Source of the DNA: Paenibacillus peoriae KCTC 3763
GTDB taxonomy: Bacteria; Bacillota; Bacilli; Paenibacillales; Paenibacillaceae
Direction: 5' to 3'
Assembly (NCBI RefSeq): GCF_000236805.1
Contig: NZ_AGFX01000001.1
Location: 1-64,000 of the forward strand
Length of the DNA stretch: 64,000 nt
The position numbers and the translations under genes were made by a program. Position 1 is the stretch's first letter, and each line of letters opens with the position of its first letter. This document shows positions 25,834 to 33,746 of the stretch, piece by piece. A model generated the notes under the pieces. That model saw only the letters and a list, made by a program, of their open reading frames with translations. It searched no databases and was not told where the DNA came from.

Positions 25834-27531
25834 ATGACATTATTCAGCCAAATGGCTTACAGCCGACCAGAGCAGCCTGAAATTGAACAGCGGTTTAAAA
25901 CGCTGTTGCAGCAGTTTCGCGAGGCGGATAGCGTAGAACGTCAAAATGAAGTGATTCATGCGATTAACAAGCTGCGCAGTCATGTGGAAACGCAATTGCA
26001 ATTGGTGGAAGTTCGGCACTCCATTAATACGGAGGACGCCTTTTACAAAGCGGAGCAAGAGTATGCTGATGATTTCATGCCTGTCATTCAGGAGTATGTA
26101 ACGGATTACTACCGGGCATTGGTGGACTCTCCGTTCAGAGCTGAACTGGAGAGTCAATGGGGCAGTCAGCTTTTCAGCATTGCCGAGGTAGCACTCAAGT
26201 CGTTCCACCCGGATATTATCGAGGATTTGCAGCAGGAAAATAAGCTGACTTCCGAATATGCCCAGCTCATTGCTTCCGCCAAGATCCAGTTTGAAGGGCA
26301 AGAACGCACGTTAGCACAGCTTTTGCCATTTGAATTGGATACCAACCGGGAAACACGCAAACAGGCATCCGAGGCTAAATATCAATTTATGAGTGAGCAT
26401 GAGGACGAGCTGGATCGGATTTATGATGAATTGGTCAAGGTACGTACACGCATGGCACATAAGCTGGGGTACGACAACTTCGTAGAACTGGGCTATGCCC
26501 GCTTGGGACGTACAGATTACAATGCCACGATGGTTGCGAATTTCCGCGAGCAGGTGCTGAAGCACATCGTTCCCCTGGCAACCAAGCTGAAGGAACGTCA
26601 GCGCGAACGGATCGGTGTAGATCGGCTTCGTTATTATGATGAAGGCTTCAATTTTCTGTCAGGCAACCCTACGCCGAAAGGTGACCCGGAGTGGATCCTT
26701 CGTAATGGAGCACGTATGTATGAGGAGCTTTCATCGGAAACACATGCATTTTTCAGCTTTATGATCGAACGGGAATTGATGGACCTGATCAGTAAAAAGG
26801 GCAAGCAAAGCGGTGGCTATTGCACCTTTCTGAGCGAATATGGTACACCGTTTATTTTCTCCAATTTTAATGGTACATCCGGTGACATCGACGTATTGAC
26901 GCATGAAGCAGGTCATGCGTTCCAGGTCTATGAGAGCCGCCATTTTGAAATTCCGGAGTATCACTGGCCAACCATGGAGGCGGCTGAGATCCACTCTATG
27001 AGTATGGAGTTTTTTGCATGGCCTTGGATGAAGCTGTTTTTTGAAGAAGATACGGACAAATATCACTTTGAACATCTGTCCTCTTCGTTGCTGTTCGTGC
27101 CTTACGGCGTAGCTGTTGACGAATTCCAGCATGCTGTATATGAGCATCCGGATTGGACCCCGGCCGAACGTAAAAGCGCATGGCGCTCCATAGAACGCAA
27201 GTATAAACCGCATCTGGACTATGAAGGTAACGAGTATCTGGAGCAGGGCGGATTTTGGCACAAGCAGGGGCATATTTTTCAATCCCCGTTCTACTATATT
27301 GACTACACACTCGCGCAATTGTGCGCATTCCAGTTCTGGAAACGTATGAGCATCGACCGGACAGCGGCATGGGAGGATTATTTGAAACTGTGCCGTGCCG
27401 GGGGGAGCCGTTCTTTTACCGGATTGGTTGAGCTGGCTGGACTGATCTCGCCGTTTCAGGATGGCTGTATCGCCTCTGTGATCGGAGAAATCGAAGCATG
27501 GCTGAACAGCGTGGATGATCAAAAGCTGTAA
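25834..27531 (+). CDS. M3 family oligoendopeptidase
   Basis: A 565-residue zinc metallopeptidase of the M3 (thimet/PepF-like) family, cytoplasmic, cleaving short peptides. The zinc motif HEAGH has His357, Glu358 and His361; a third ligand is expected in the following segment (MEAAEIHSMSMEFF). The long frame extends to 25753, but ATG 25834 is chosen because GAGGGGGGAG lies just upstream and the family N-terminus fits. No signal peptide. It is monocistronic, with terminators on both sides. Confidence 0.92.
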   Translation: MTLFSQMAYSRPEQPEIEQRFKTLLQQFREADSVERQNEVIHAINKLRSHVETQLQLVEVRHSINTEDAFYKAEQEYADDFMPVIQEYVTDYYRALVDSPFRAELESQWGSQLFSIAEVALKSFHPDIIEDLQQENKLTSEYAQLIASAKIQFEGQERTLAQLLPFELDTNRETRKQASEAKYQFMSEHEDELDRIYDELVKVRTRMAHKLGYDNFVELGYARLGRTDYNATMVANFREQVLKHIVPLATKLKERQRERIGVDRLRYYDEGFNFLSGNPTPKGDPEWILRNGARMYEELSSETHAFFSFMIERELMDLISKKGKQSGGYCTFLSEYGTPFIFSNFNGTSGDIDVLTHEAGHAFQVYESRHFEIPEYHWPTMEAAEIHSMSMEFFAWPWMKLFFEEDTDKYHFEHLSSSLLFVPYGVAVDEFQHAVYEHPDWTPAERKSAWRSIERKYKPHLDYEGNEYLEQGGFWHKQGHIFQSPFYYIDYTLAQLCAFQFWKRMSIDRTAAWEDYLKLCRAGGSRSFTGLVELAGLISPFQDGCIASVIGEIEAWLNSVDDQKL

Positions 27532-27540
27532 GCATAACCA

Positions 27541-27607
27541 AAAAGGGCATTTCGCTTACCTGTTATAGCCGAAAGGCTTGCAGATGGCGGAATGCCCTTT
27601 TGCGTAA
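27541..27607. terminator. Bidirectional terminator between converging peptidase and dioxygenase genes
   Basis: AAAAGGGCATTTCGC pairs with GCGGAATGCCCTTTT. A and T runs on the two sides fit both converging genes. Confidence 0.85.
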
Positions 27608-27619
27608 ATGAAAATTCAA

Positions 27620-28591
27620 TTAATGTTTGGTGTTAAGTGGCTTGAGATTGGCTTCAATTTCTGCACGGCGCGACTCCAAGAATGGAGGCAGTGACAGAGA
27701 TTCCCCCAAAAACTCCAATTCCTCGTCGGTGTCAAAGCCGGGTCCATCGGTAGCCAATTCAAACAGAATGCCGTTTGGCTCACGGAAGTACAAGGAACGG
27801 AAATAAAAGCGATCTACAAAGCCTGAGTTGGAAATTTGCAGTTGACTAATACGTTCCACCCATTGTTTGAGCTCTTCCTCGGTTTCAACACGGAAGGCTA
27901 CGTGATGCACACTGCCTCGTCCTGGCCGCTCTTGTGGGAGATCGTTGCGCTCTTCCAGATGAATCTCAGTTCCGGTACCACCTTCACCCGTTTCATAGAT
28001 GACTACATCCGGTTGTCCGGCAACAGGGGAAGGATAGGAGCCCTTTTTGCGGAAGCCCATAACCTGTTCAAGAATAAGAATTGTATTCTCCGCTTTGGGA
28101 ATGGTCAGATGGACCGGTCCAAGTCCCACGATGGCATATTCAGCAGGGACAGGGCTTTTCTCCCAAGGCGTACCGCCGCGCACTCCATTATCATGCTCAT
28201 CTGAAACGAGGAAGAAACGTTGTCCTTCAAAATCCTCGAACGAAAGCGCCAGACGTCCCGCTTGATCCGTAATTTCGCCATGTTTTACATCCAGCTGCTC
28301 AAAGCGGTTTTTCCAGTAATCCAGTGCCTTGTCATTCGGTACGCGCAGGGAGAGCGCCGAAATGCTGTTATTCCCAGTACGAGTTTGTCCGGCATGTGGA
28401 ATTTCAAAGAATGTAACTTCCGTCCCCGCAGTTCCACGCTCATCTCCGTAGAAGAGGTGATATACACTAACATCATCCTGATTCACCGTTTTCTTGATCA
28501 GCCGAAGTCCCATAACCTGAGTATAAAAATCAACATTTTTAGCCGCCGCCGCTGTAATCGCCGATACGTGATGCAATCCTAACAATTTCAT
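27620..28591 (-). CDS. mhqO: Ring-cleaving dioxygenase, MhqO-like (glyoxalase fold)
   Basis: A 323-residue protein with two vicinal-oxygen-chelate domains: 1-145 begins LLGLHHVSAIT, and about 155-310 contains GPVHLTIP and VHHVAFR. The likely metal ligands are His in LHHVS, His in VHHVAF and Glu in NGILFELATD. In B. subtilis, MhqO helps detoxify quinones under the MarR-type repressor MhqR. The start was moved in from 28636 to ATG 28591 because AAGGAGGACA precedes it. The promoter overlaps an MhqR-like palindrome, which supports the assignment. No mhqR gene is in the window. Confidence 0.88.
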   Translation of the reverse strand: MKLLGLHHVSAITAAAAKNVDFYTQVMGLRLIKKTVNQDDVSVYHLFYGDERGTAGTEVTFFEIPHAGQTRTGNNSISALSLRVPNDKALDYWKNRFEQLDVKHGEITDQAGRLALSFEDFEGQRFFLVSDEHDNGVRGGTPWEKSPVPAEYAIVGLGPVHLTIPKAENTILILEQVMGFRKKGSYPSPVAGQPDVVIYETGEGGTGTEIHLEERNDLPQERPGRGSVHHVAFRVETEEELKQWVERISQLQISNSGFVDRFYFRSLYFREPNGILFELATDGPGFDTDEELEFLGESLSLPPFLESRRAEIEANLKPLNTKH

Positions 28592-28670
28592 GTCATTGTC
28601 CTCCTTGGTTTTATATGATTCGTTTTTTCGAAGCAAAATAAACAGTCGTAAACTTTTATTTATAATTTAT

Positions 28671-28688
28671 TATCTTGATATTAAGATA
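28671..28688. promoter_or_regulatory. MhqR-box-like operator TATCTTGATATTAAGATA
   Basis: An 18-bp inverted repeat with arms TATCTT/AAGATA. It has the same length and ends as the B. subtilis MhqR operator as I recall it (TATCTCGAATTCGAGATA). It covers the -10 box of the dioxygenase promoter. Confidence 0.65.
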
Positions 28689-28711
28689 TATTATTTTTGA
28701 TTGTTTGTCAA
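28683..28711 (-). promoter_or_regulatory. Sigma-A-type promoter of the dioxygenase gene
   Basis: On the minus strand TTGACA (28711-28706), a 17-bp spacer and TATCTT (28688-28683). The -10 box lies inside the MhqR-like palindrome. Confidence 0.65.
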
Positions 28712-28947
28712 CTCAATTTATTTATCGTAATTACCTTTGCGCCACTGCGCAGTCGGATGGTGCTTCCCATCGCTACCGCTACGCTTGTACAGTACCATTC
28801 CGCCTCCTCCGTTTTCATGTTCATTTTTCGAGCTTATTATAAAAAGCATTAATAATGTATCAATGTAGTAAACAATCAAATTGAATCGAGCGAAGCGATG
28901 AGATCCGCTTTTCCAATACTTTACCTCCTCACGCAGATGTGGTAGTG

Positions 28948-29147
28948 GAATGGCGGGAAGCCAGCGGAGCGGAGGATTTGAATCTGTAGAAGCGAAGCGT
29001 TCGCCTAAAAGCTTTCCAAAGGAAAGCTGGCTTCGAAAGCATAAGCTTGCGGGATTCTTACCATTACATGTTCTATCCAATCCAAAGAATCCCGTGGCAA
29101 CAGCGATCGTAAGATCAAATCATTCGCGCAGCGCCACTTCCCACGAA
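28948..29147. repeat. Long imperfect inverted-repeat element (copy A)
   Basis: Two arms of about 60 bp (28948-29005 and 29096-29147) are imperfect reverse complements. The left carries AGAAGCGAAGCGTTCGCC and the right GGCAACAGCGATCGTAAGAT. Inside, CGGGATTCTT and AAGAATCCCG pair as an inner stem. A related element lies at 52332-52501. The rest of the 685-bp gap between the dioxygenase and regulator genes (28712-28947 and 29148-29261) shows no convincing gene; open frames there look spurious. Confidence 0.7.
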
Positions 29148-29276
29148 ACCCACCACCACACTCACCACACTCTGCACACACCTTGCCACTCCCCCATAAA
29201 ACAGCTACGATATAGCCAAAGACAGGCATGGGATTGATAATCGCTGTCCTGCATACAGATCAGGAGGAGTATGTTC

Positions 29277-30602
29277 ATGTATACGATTGGAGTAGTGGGT
29301 CCGAAACCCTCAATTGATCGGATCATAGAGGTGGGACGTGAGTATGCAGATACGGCGAGACTAATCCCTTATCCGTATGAAAATCTGGTGGAAGCAGCAT
29401 CTATCATCCCGGCTCACCGTGGAGAGGTGAGTGGATGGCTTTTTACCGGACCTATTCCTTACATGGCAGCGAAACCGCAGCTTATAGACTCTGACAGCAT
29501 CGTATATTGCTCTCCGACAGGGGCCAGCCTGTACAAAGGCATTCTCCATCTTTTAAAGGACTCATCTCCTGCAATTACGTGCATGTCACTGGATATGGTG
29601 GAGCTGGAGGAGTTTAACCTGCAGGAATCGCTGGATGAGTTGGAACTGCCGGAATCCATGTTTGCAATCCATATGTTCGAGGTAAAGCAGGAAGGACACC
29701 GGGATAAGCAACAGGAAACGGAATTAGCCGATGCTCACATACAAATGTGGGAGAGCGGGCAGACGCAGGCGGCTCTAACCTGTATGCATGCAGTGCATAA
29801 AAGGCTGCTGGAACGGGGAGTGCCGTGCAGCAAGATTGATGTGACTCGTATGGAAATCCGTCAGGCGCTTCGCATTAGCATCGAGAAGCAGCGAGCCTCC
29901 TACTTTAAAGATAGCCAGATTGGCGTGCAAATCGTGGAAATAGAGAACCTGGACAAGGTGTCAGGGCGTTCAGGCACAAAATATTATGTTCAGCTGCTGG
30001 AGTTGGAGATCAAGCGTGTGCTGTTGGAGTTTTGTGACAAGCTGGATGGCTCCCTTCTGGAGAATGGAAATGGTCGATACCAGATATTCGGCTCGCGTGG
30101 GGCGATGGAGCGTGAAATTTCTGCGCTGCGTGAAGCGGTATTTCGGCTGGAGGCAGAGATAGGCCAGCCTGTGGCGGTTGGTATAGGCTTTGGCGAAACG
30201 GCCCTTTCGGCGGAGCAGCATGCACGCAAGGCGATTCAGACGGCCAAAGACAGAGAAGTGGGCGATATTATCATCGTGAGGGCAGACGGAACCGTGGTGG
30301 AATCGGCTGGAGGGCAGGATGAACTGGAGTATGAATATCGTACAGAGGATCAGGAACTGCTGGATCGCTTAAATCAGGCTGCGGTCAGCATACGTACGTA
30401 CCGCAAAATCGAGGCGTTAGCCCGCCGCAAGGGATGGGGAAGTTTTAGTGCATCGGATTTGGCTGCCGATTTGTCCATGACAGTCCGCAATGCACAGCGC
30501 ATTATGTTAGGGCTGGTGGAGAATGGACTGGCCCTCGCCACAGGCGGAGAACTCCAGACGAGTCGGGGGCGACCGCGTAAAATTTATCAGCTCAAGCGGT
30601 AA
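29277..30602 (+). CDS. Regulator with GGDEF-like middle domain and C-terminal winged helix
   Basis: A 441-residue protein I do not recognise by name. Residues 1-150 resemble a ligand-sensing domain (YTIGVVGPKPSIDRIIEV, GWLFTGPIPYMAA). Residues about 210-345 look like a degenerate GGDEF/cyclase-type domain (AVGIGFGETALSAEQHARKA) without the GGDEF active-site motif. Residues 365-441 are a winged helix-turn-helix (FSASDLAADLSMTVRNAQRI, RGRPRKIYQL). ATG 29277 is chosen over 29271 because AGGAGG at 29262 is too close to the latter. It sits directly upstream of abgT-abgA-abgB on the same strand, so it may control that operon. Confidence 0.7.
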   Translation: MYTIGVVGPKPSIDRIIEVGREYADTARLIPYPYENLVEAASIIPAHRGEVSGWLFTGPIPYMAAKPQLIDSDSIVYCSPTGASLYKGILHLLKDSSPAITCMSLDMVELEEFNLQESLDELELPESMFAIHMFEVKQEGHRDKQQETELADAHIQMWESGQTQAALTCMHAVHKRLLERGVPCSKIDVTRMEIRQALRISIEKQRASYFKDSQIGVQIVEIENLDKVSGRSGTKYYVQLLELEIKRVLLEFCDKLDGSLLENGNGRYQIFGSRGAMEREISALREAVFRLEAEIGQPVAVGIGFGETALSAEQHARKAIQTAKDREVGDIIIVRADGTVVESAGGQDELEYEYRTEDQELLDRLNQAAVSIRTYRKIEALARRKGWGSFSASDLAADLSMTVRNAQRIMLGLVENGLALATGGELQTSRGRPRKIYQLKR

Positions 30603-30650
30603 CGCAAATCAACACGAAATACGCTGGAACTATAAAAATACTGATGCAAG

Positions 30651-30697
30651 CTCTTGAAGAACAGGTGAAGTAACCTGACCTTCGGGAGTTTTTTTTG
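30651..30697 (+). terminator. Terminator between regulator gene and abgT
   Basis: CTCTTGAAG..CAGGT pairs with ACCTG..CTTCGGGAG, followed by TTTTTTTT. It makes the regulator and abgT separate transcription units. Confidence 0.85.
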
Positions 30698-30772
30698 TAG
30701 ATGAATCTGTTTGAATTCGGCATGATAAAAAAATTATATAACGCTGATATGTTATTAAATATAACAAAAGTA

Positions 30773-30801
30773 TTGTAACGGCCCTAAACCAAAGATATAA
30801 T
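30773..30801 (+). promoter_or_regulatory. Sigma-A-type promoter of abgT operon
   Basis: TTGTAA at 30773 and TATAAT at 30796 with a 17-bp spacer; +1 expected near 30808. Confidence 0.7.
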
Positions 30802-30812
30802 ATGTCAAAACA

Positions 30813-30846
30813 ATTAAGCGAAATAGTCGTTAAATATTCGCTTAAT
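30813..30846. promoter_or_regulatory. Palindromic operator candidate in abgT leader
   Basis: ATTAAGCGAA and TTCGCTTAAT are perfect 10-bp inverted arms separated by 14 bp. They start about 5 bp after the predicted +1 and end 7 bp before the ribosome binding site. This is a good roadblock or operator position for a repressor, or a leader stem-loop. Confidence 0.55.
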
Positions 30847-30867
30847 CGCGCCAAGAGGGGGACAAAC

Positions 30868-32382
30868 ATGGAAAACGTAGAGCAACAAACTGGCATTTTC
30901 AGATGGGTCGAAAAAGTAGGCAACAAGCTGCCAAATCCCTTTTTACTGTTTGTCTATTTGATTCTTCTTCTTTTAGTAGGCACTGCTGTATTGTCTGTCT
31001 TTCATGCCTCCGCCGTTGATCCGATCAGCCATGAACGGGTACAGGTCAAAAACCTGCTTAGTACCGAAGGCATTCAATGGTTATTGCCCAACATTGTCAA
31101 AAACTTTTCCGGCTTTACTCCATTAGGTTCTATTCTGGCACTGATGCTAGGCATTGGGTTGGCCGACAAGGTGGGGCTGCTGGAGGCTGTCATTCGTAAA
31201 ATAGCGCTCGTCGTGCGTCCCGGCTACGCCAGCTATTTGGTTGTATTTGTTGCCTTTTTCAGCCACGTTTCTTCGGATGCTGCTCTCGTCATCATGCCTC
31301 CTTTGGGCGCGCTTATTTTCCTGGCCGTAGGACGTCATCCTGTAGCGGGTCTGCTGGCAGCTATTGCAGGTGTGGGCTCCGGGTTTACAGCAAACCTGTT
31401 GATTGTATCGACAGACGTGCTTTTGTCCGGTATCAGCACCGAGGTAGCCAAGTCGGTCAATACTGCGATTTCTGTGAGTGTGCTGGATAACTGGTATTTT
31501 ATGATGGCTTCCGTAATTGTACTTACGCTGCTGGCCGGTTTGATTACAGATAAATTTGTGGAACCGCGACTAGGTACGTATCAAGGCGGGGAGAGCCCGT
31601 TTAAGCTGGAAAAGCTGTCATCCCGTGAAAATAAAGGGCTGCGTGCTGCCGGAATTGCTGCTTTAGTGTACATTGCCGCTATAGCCGTGATGGTTGTTCC
31701 AGCTAACGGGATTTTACGTAACCCGGAGACGGGAGGTATGATGGGTTCGCCGTTTCTGTTAGGAATTGTCCCGGTGATCCTGTTGTTCTTTTTCGCTGTA
31801 GCTATCACCTACGGCATCGCGACAAAAGCGATCCGGGAGCAGAACGATATCCCCAAGCTGCTTGTCCATCCAATTAAGGATATGGCAGGATTCATTATTA
31901 TGGTTTTCCCGCTGTCCCAGTTTGTAGCCATGTTCAATTGGAGTAATATGGGGCGTTTTATCGCATTGTACATTACGGATGTTTTAGAGCAAATCAATCT
32001 GACGGGCGTGCCCGTGTTCGTTGGTCTGATCTTCCTGTCGGCATTCCTGTGTATGTTCATTGCCAGTGGCTCGGCCATTTGGTCGCTGCTTGCACCTGTA
32101 TTTATACCGATGTTTATGGTGCTGGGCTATCACCCTGCTTTTGCGCAGATGATTTTCCGCGTGGCGGATTCCTCTGTCATTCCGCTGGCCCCGGTATCTC
32201 CGTTTATTCCTTTGTTTGTCGGTTTTCTTCAGCAGTATAAAAAGGATGCAAAACTCGGCACCTATTACTCTCTCATTCTCCCGTATCCTATTTTCTTCTT
32301 TATTGTATGGACACTTCTGGTTGTGGTTTGGTATCTGCTGGGTCTACCAATTGGGCCGGGTGTATATCCCAAATTATCCTAG
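30868..32382 (+). CDS. abgT: AbgT family p-aminobenzoyl-glutamate transporter
   Basis: A 504-residue polytopic membrane protein of the AbgT/MtrF family. About a dozen hydrophobic segments are visible, with the family segments NPFLLFVYLI, FFSHVSSDAALVIMPPLGA and GVGSGFTANLLIVSTDVLLSG. E. coli AbgT imports p-aminobenzoyl-glutamate. The frame extends to 30802, but ATG 30868 follows AGAGGGGGA and gives the usual length. Two M20 amidohydrolases follow, matching the abgAB partners of E. coli, so uptake and cleavage are encoded together. Confidence 0.9.
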   Translation: MENVEQQTGIFRWVEKVGNKLPNPFLLFVYLILLLLVGTAVLSVFHASAVDPISHERVQVKNLLSTEGIQWLLPNIVKNFSGFTPLGSILALMLGIGLADKVGLLEAVIRKIALVVRPGYASYLVVFVAFFSHVSSDAALVIMPPLGALIFLAVGRHPVAGLLAAIAGVGSGFTANLLIVSTDVLLSGISTEVAKSVNTAISVSVLDNWYFMMASVIVLTLLAGLITDKFVEPRLGTYQGGESPFKLEKLSSRENKGLRAAGIAALVYIAAIAVMVVPANGILRNPETGGMMGSPFLLGIVPVILLFFFAVAITYGIATKAIREQNDIPKLLVHPIKDMAGFIIMVFPLSQFVAMFNWSNMGRFIALYITDVLEQINLTGVPVFVGLIFLSAFLCMFIASGSAIWSLLAPVFIPMFMVLGYHPAFAQMIFRVADSSVIPLAPVSPFIPLFVGFLQQYKKDAKLGTYYSLILPYPIFFFIVWTLLVVVWYLLGLPIGPGVYPKLS

Positions 32383-32464
32383 TTAGAACGGTTATCGTCT
32401 GTCATAATTGAAACATGCGATTTTGTAAATTCTACTATTTCATATAAAAGGTAAGGTGGTATAT

Positions 32465-33727
32465 ATGTTAGATCTGATCGAGCTGCGCCGGGATTTGCAC
32501 CGTCATCCTGAGCTGGGCTTTACTGAATTCCGAACAGCATCCAAGGTTGTAGGCTTGCTGCGGCAATTCGGCTACGAGGTTATTTATGGACAGGACGCGA
32601 TGGAACCAAGCTCCGTGCGCGGTTTGCCGGAAAAGGAGGTACTGGAGGCGGCTTATGAGCGGGCTTTGCGGGATGGAGCGGACCCTGAAATTGCCGTTCA
32701 CATGAAGGGCGGATATACGGCTGTTGTTGGTATTCTGCGGGGGGTGCAGGAAGGGCCTACCGTTGCGTTCCGGTTCGATATGGACGCGCTTCCAATTACA
32801 GAAAGCACAGAAACACGGCATGTGCCGCAGGCCGAGGGCTTCCGTTCACTGTACGAAGGTCATATGCATGCATGCGCTCATGACGGACATACGACGATTG
32901 GCCTCGGCTTGGCCGAGCGATTAAGTGACCGTCAGTTTGCGGGCACGGTGAAATTGATCTTTCAACCGGCGGAAGAGGGCGTTCGAGGTGCATATGCTAT
33001 GGTACGCAAAGGAATGCTGGATGATGTAGACACGCTTTTTTGCCAGCATCTGGGCTGTGATGTACCGTTGGGTGAAATTCACGGCAGCTCGGCAGGCTTT
33101 CTGGCGTCCACCAAGCTGGAGGCACGCTTTCGCGGTGTGGCGTCACATGCGGGCTCCTCGCCGGAAAAAGGGAATAATGCCCTGCTAGGCGCGGCCACCG
33201 CATTGTTGAACATTCATTCGCTGCCCCGCTTTAGCACCGGGGAGACACGTATTAACGTAGGTGTGCTGGAAGGTGGCACAGCCGCCAACATCATACCTGA
33301 AACCGCGCGTATGATCATCGAAACACGCTCGGTGAATGAGCAGACGAATGAAGAGCTGGAGAGACGGGTACGCAATATCATAGCCCATAGTGCAGGAATG
33401 CATGAGTTGGAGCATGAAATTCGCGTCATCGGAGGCGCAATCCCGATTGTATGCAGCCCGGAATTGGCGGAAATGGCAGCAGAGGAAGCGCAGCATATTG
33501 AGGGCTTCGTGACTCAGAAAGCGATGGGGCAGACCAGCTCGCTGGGCAGTGAGGATGCCAGCTACATGATTCGGCGTGTGCAGGAGCTGGGAGGAAAGGG
33601 CACGTATATGATCATCGGCTGTGACCTGCCCGCCCCTCACCATCATCCGGAGTTTGATATTCAGGAAGAGGTGCTTTCACGTAGCGTAGAGCTGCTGGAA
33701 CGGCTGGCCAAACGGACGCTTCGTTGA
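32465..33727 (+). CDS. abgA: M20 family amidohydrolase, AbgA-like
   Basis: A 420-residue metallohydrolase of the M20D group. It starts DLIELRRDLHRHPELGFTEF and carries the metal motifs HACAHDGHTT and FQPAEEGVRGA, with a late catalytic His in DLPAPHHHPEFDI. In E. coli, AbgA and AbgB form the enzyme that splits p-aminobenzoyl-glutamate. The ATG is preferred over GTG 32456 because AAGGTGG lies 6 bp before it. It is 82 bp after abgT and 19 bp before the abgB-like gene. Confidence 0.87.
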   Translation: MLDLIELRRDLHRHPELGFTEFRTASKVVGLLRQFGYEVIYGQDAMEPSSVRGLPEKEVLEAAYERALRDGADPEIAVHMKGGYTAVVGILRGVQEGPTVAFRFDMDALPITESTETRHVPQAEGFRSLYEGHMHACAHDGHTTIGLGLAERLSDRQFAGTVKLIFQPAEEGVRGAYAMVRKGMLDDVDTLFCQHLGCDVPLGEIHGSSAGFLASTKLEARFRGVASHAGSSPEKGNNALLGAATALLNIHSLPRFSTGETRINVGVLEGGTAANIIPETARMIIETRSVNEQTNEELERRVRNIIAHSAGMHELEHEIRVIGGAIPIVCSPELAEMAAEEAQHIEGFVTQKAMGQTSSLGSEDASYMIRRVQELGGKGTYMIIGCDLPAPHHHPEFDIQEEVLSRSVELLERLAKRTLR

Positions 33728-33746
33728 GAAAGGTGGGACACCAGTC

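Noticed and set aside
28718-29080. Minus-strand 120-codon frame across the inverted-repeat region
   Set aside because: It overlaps the repeat arm, has no recognisable domain and no good RBS.
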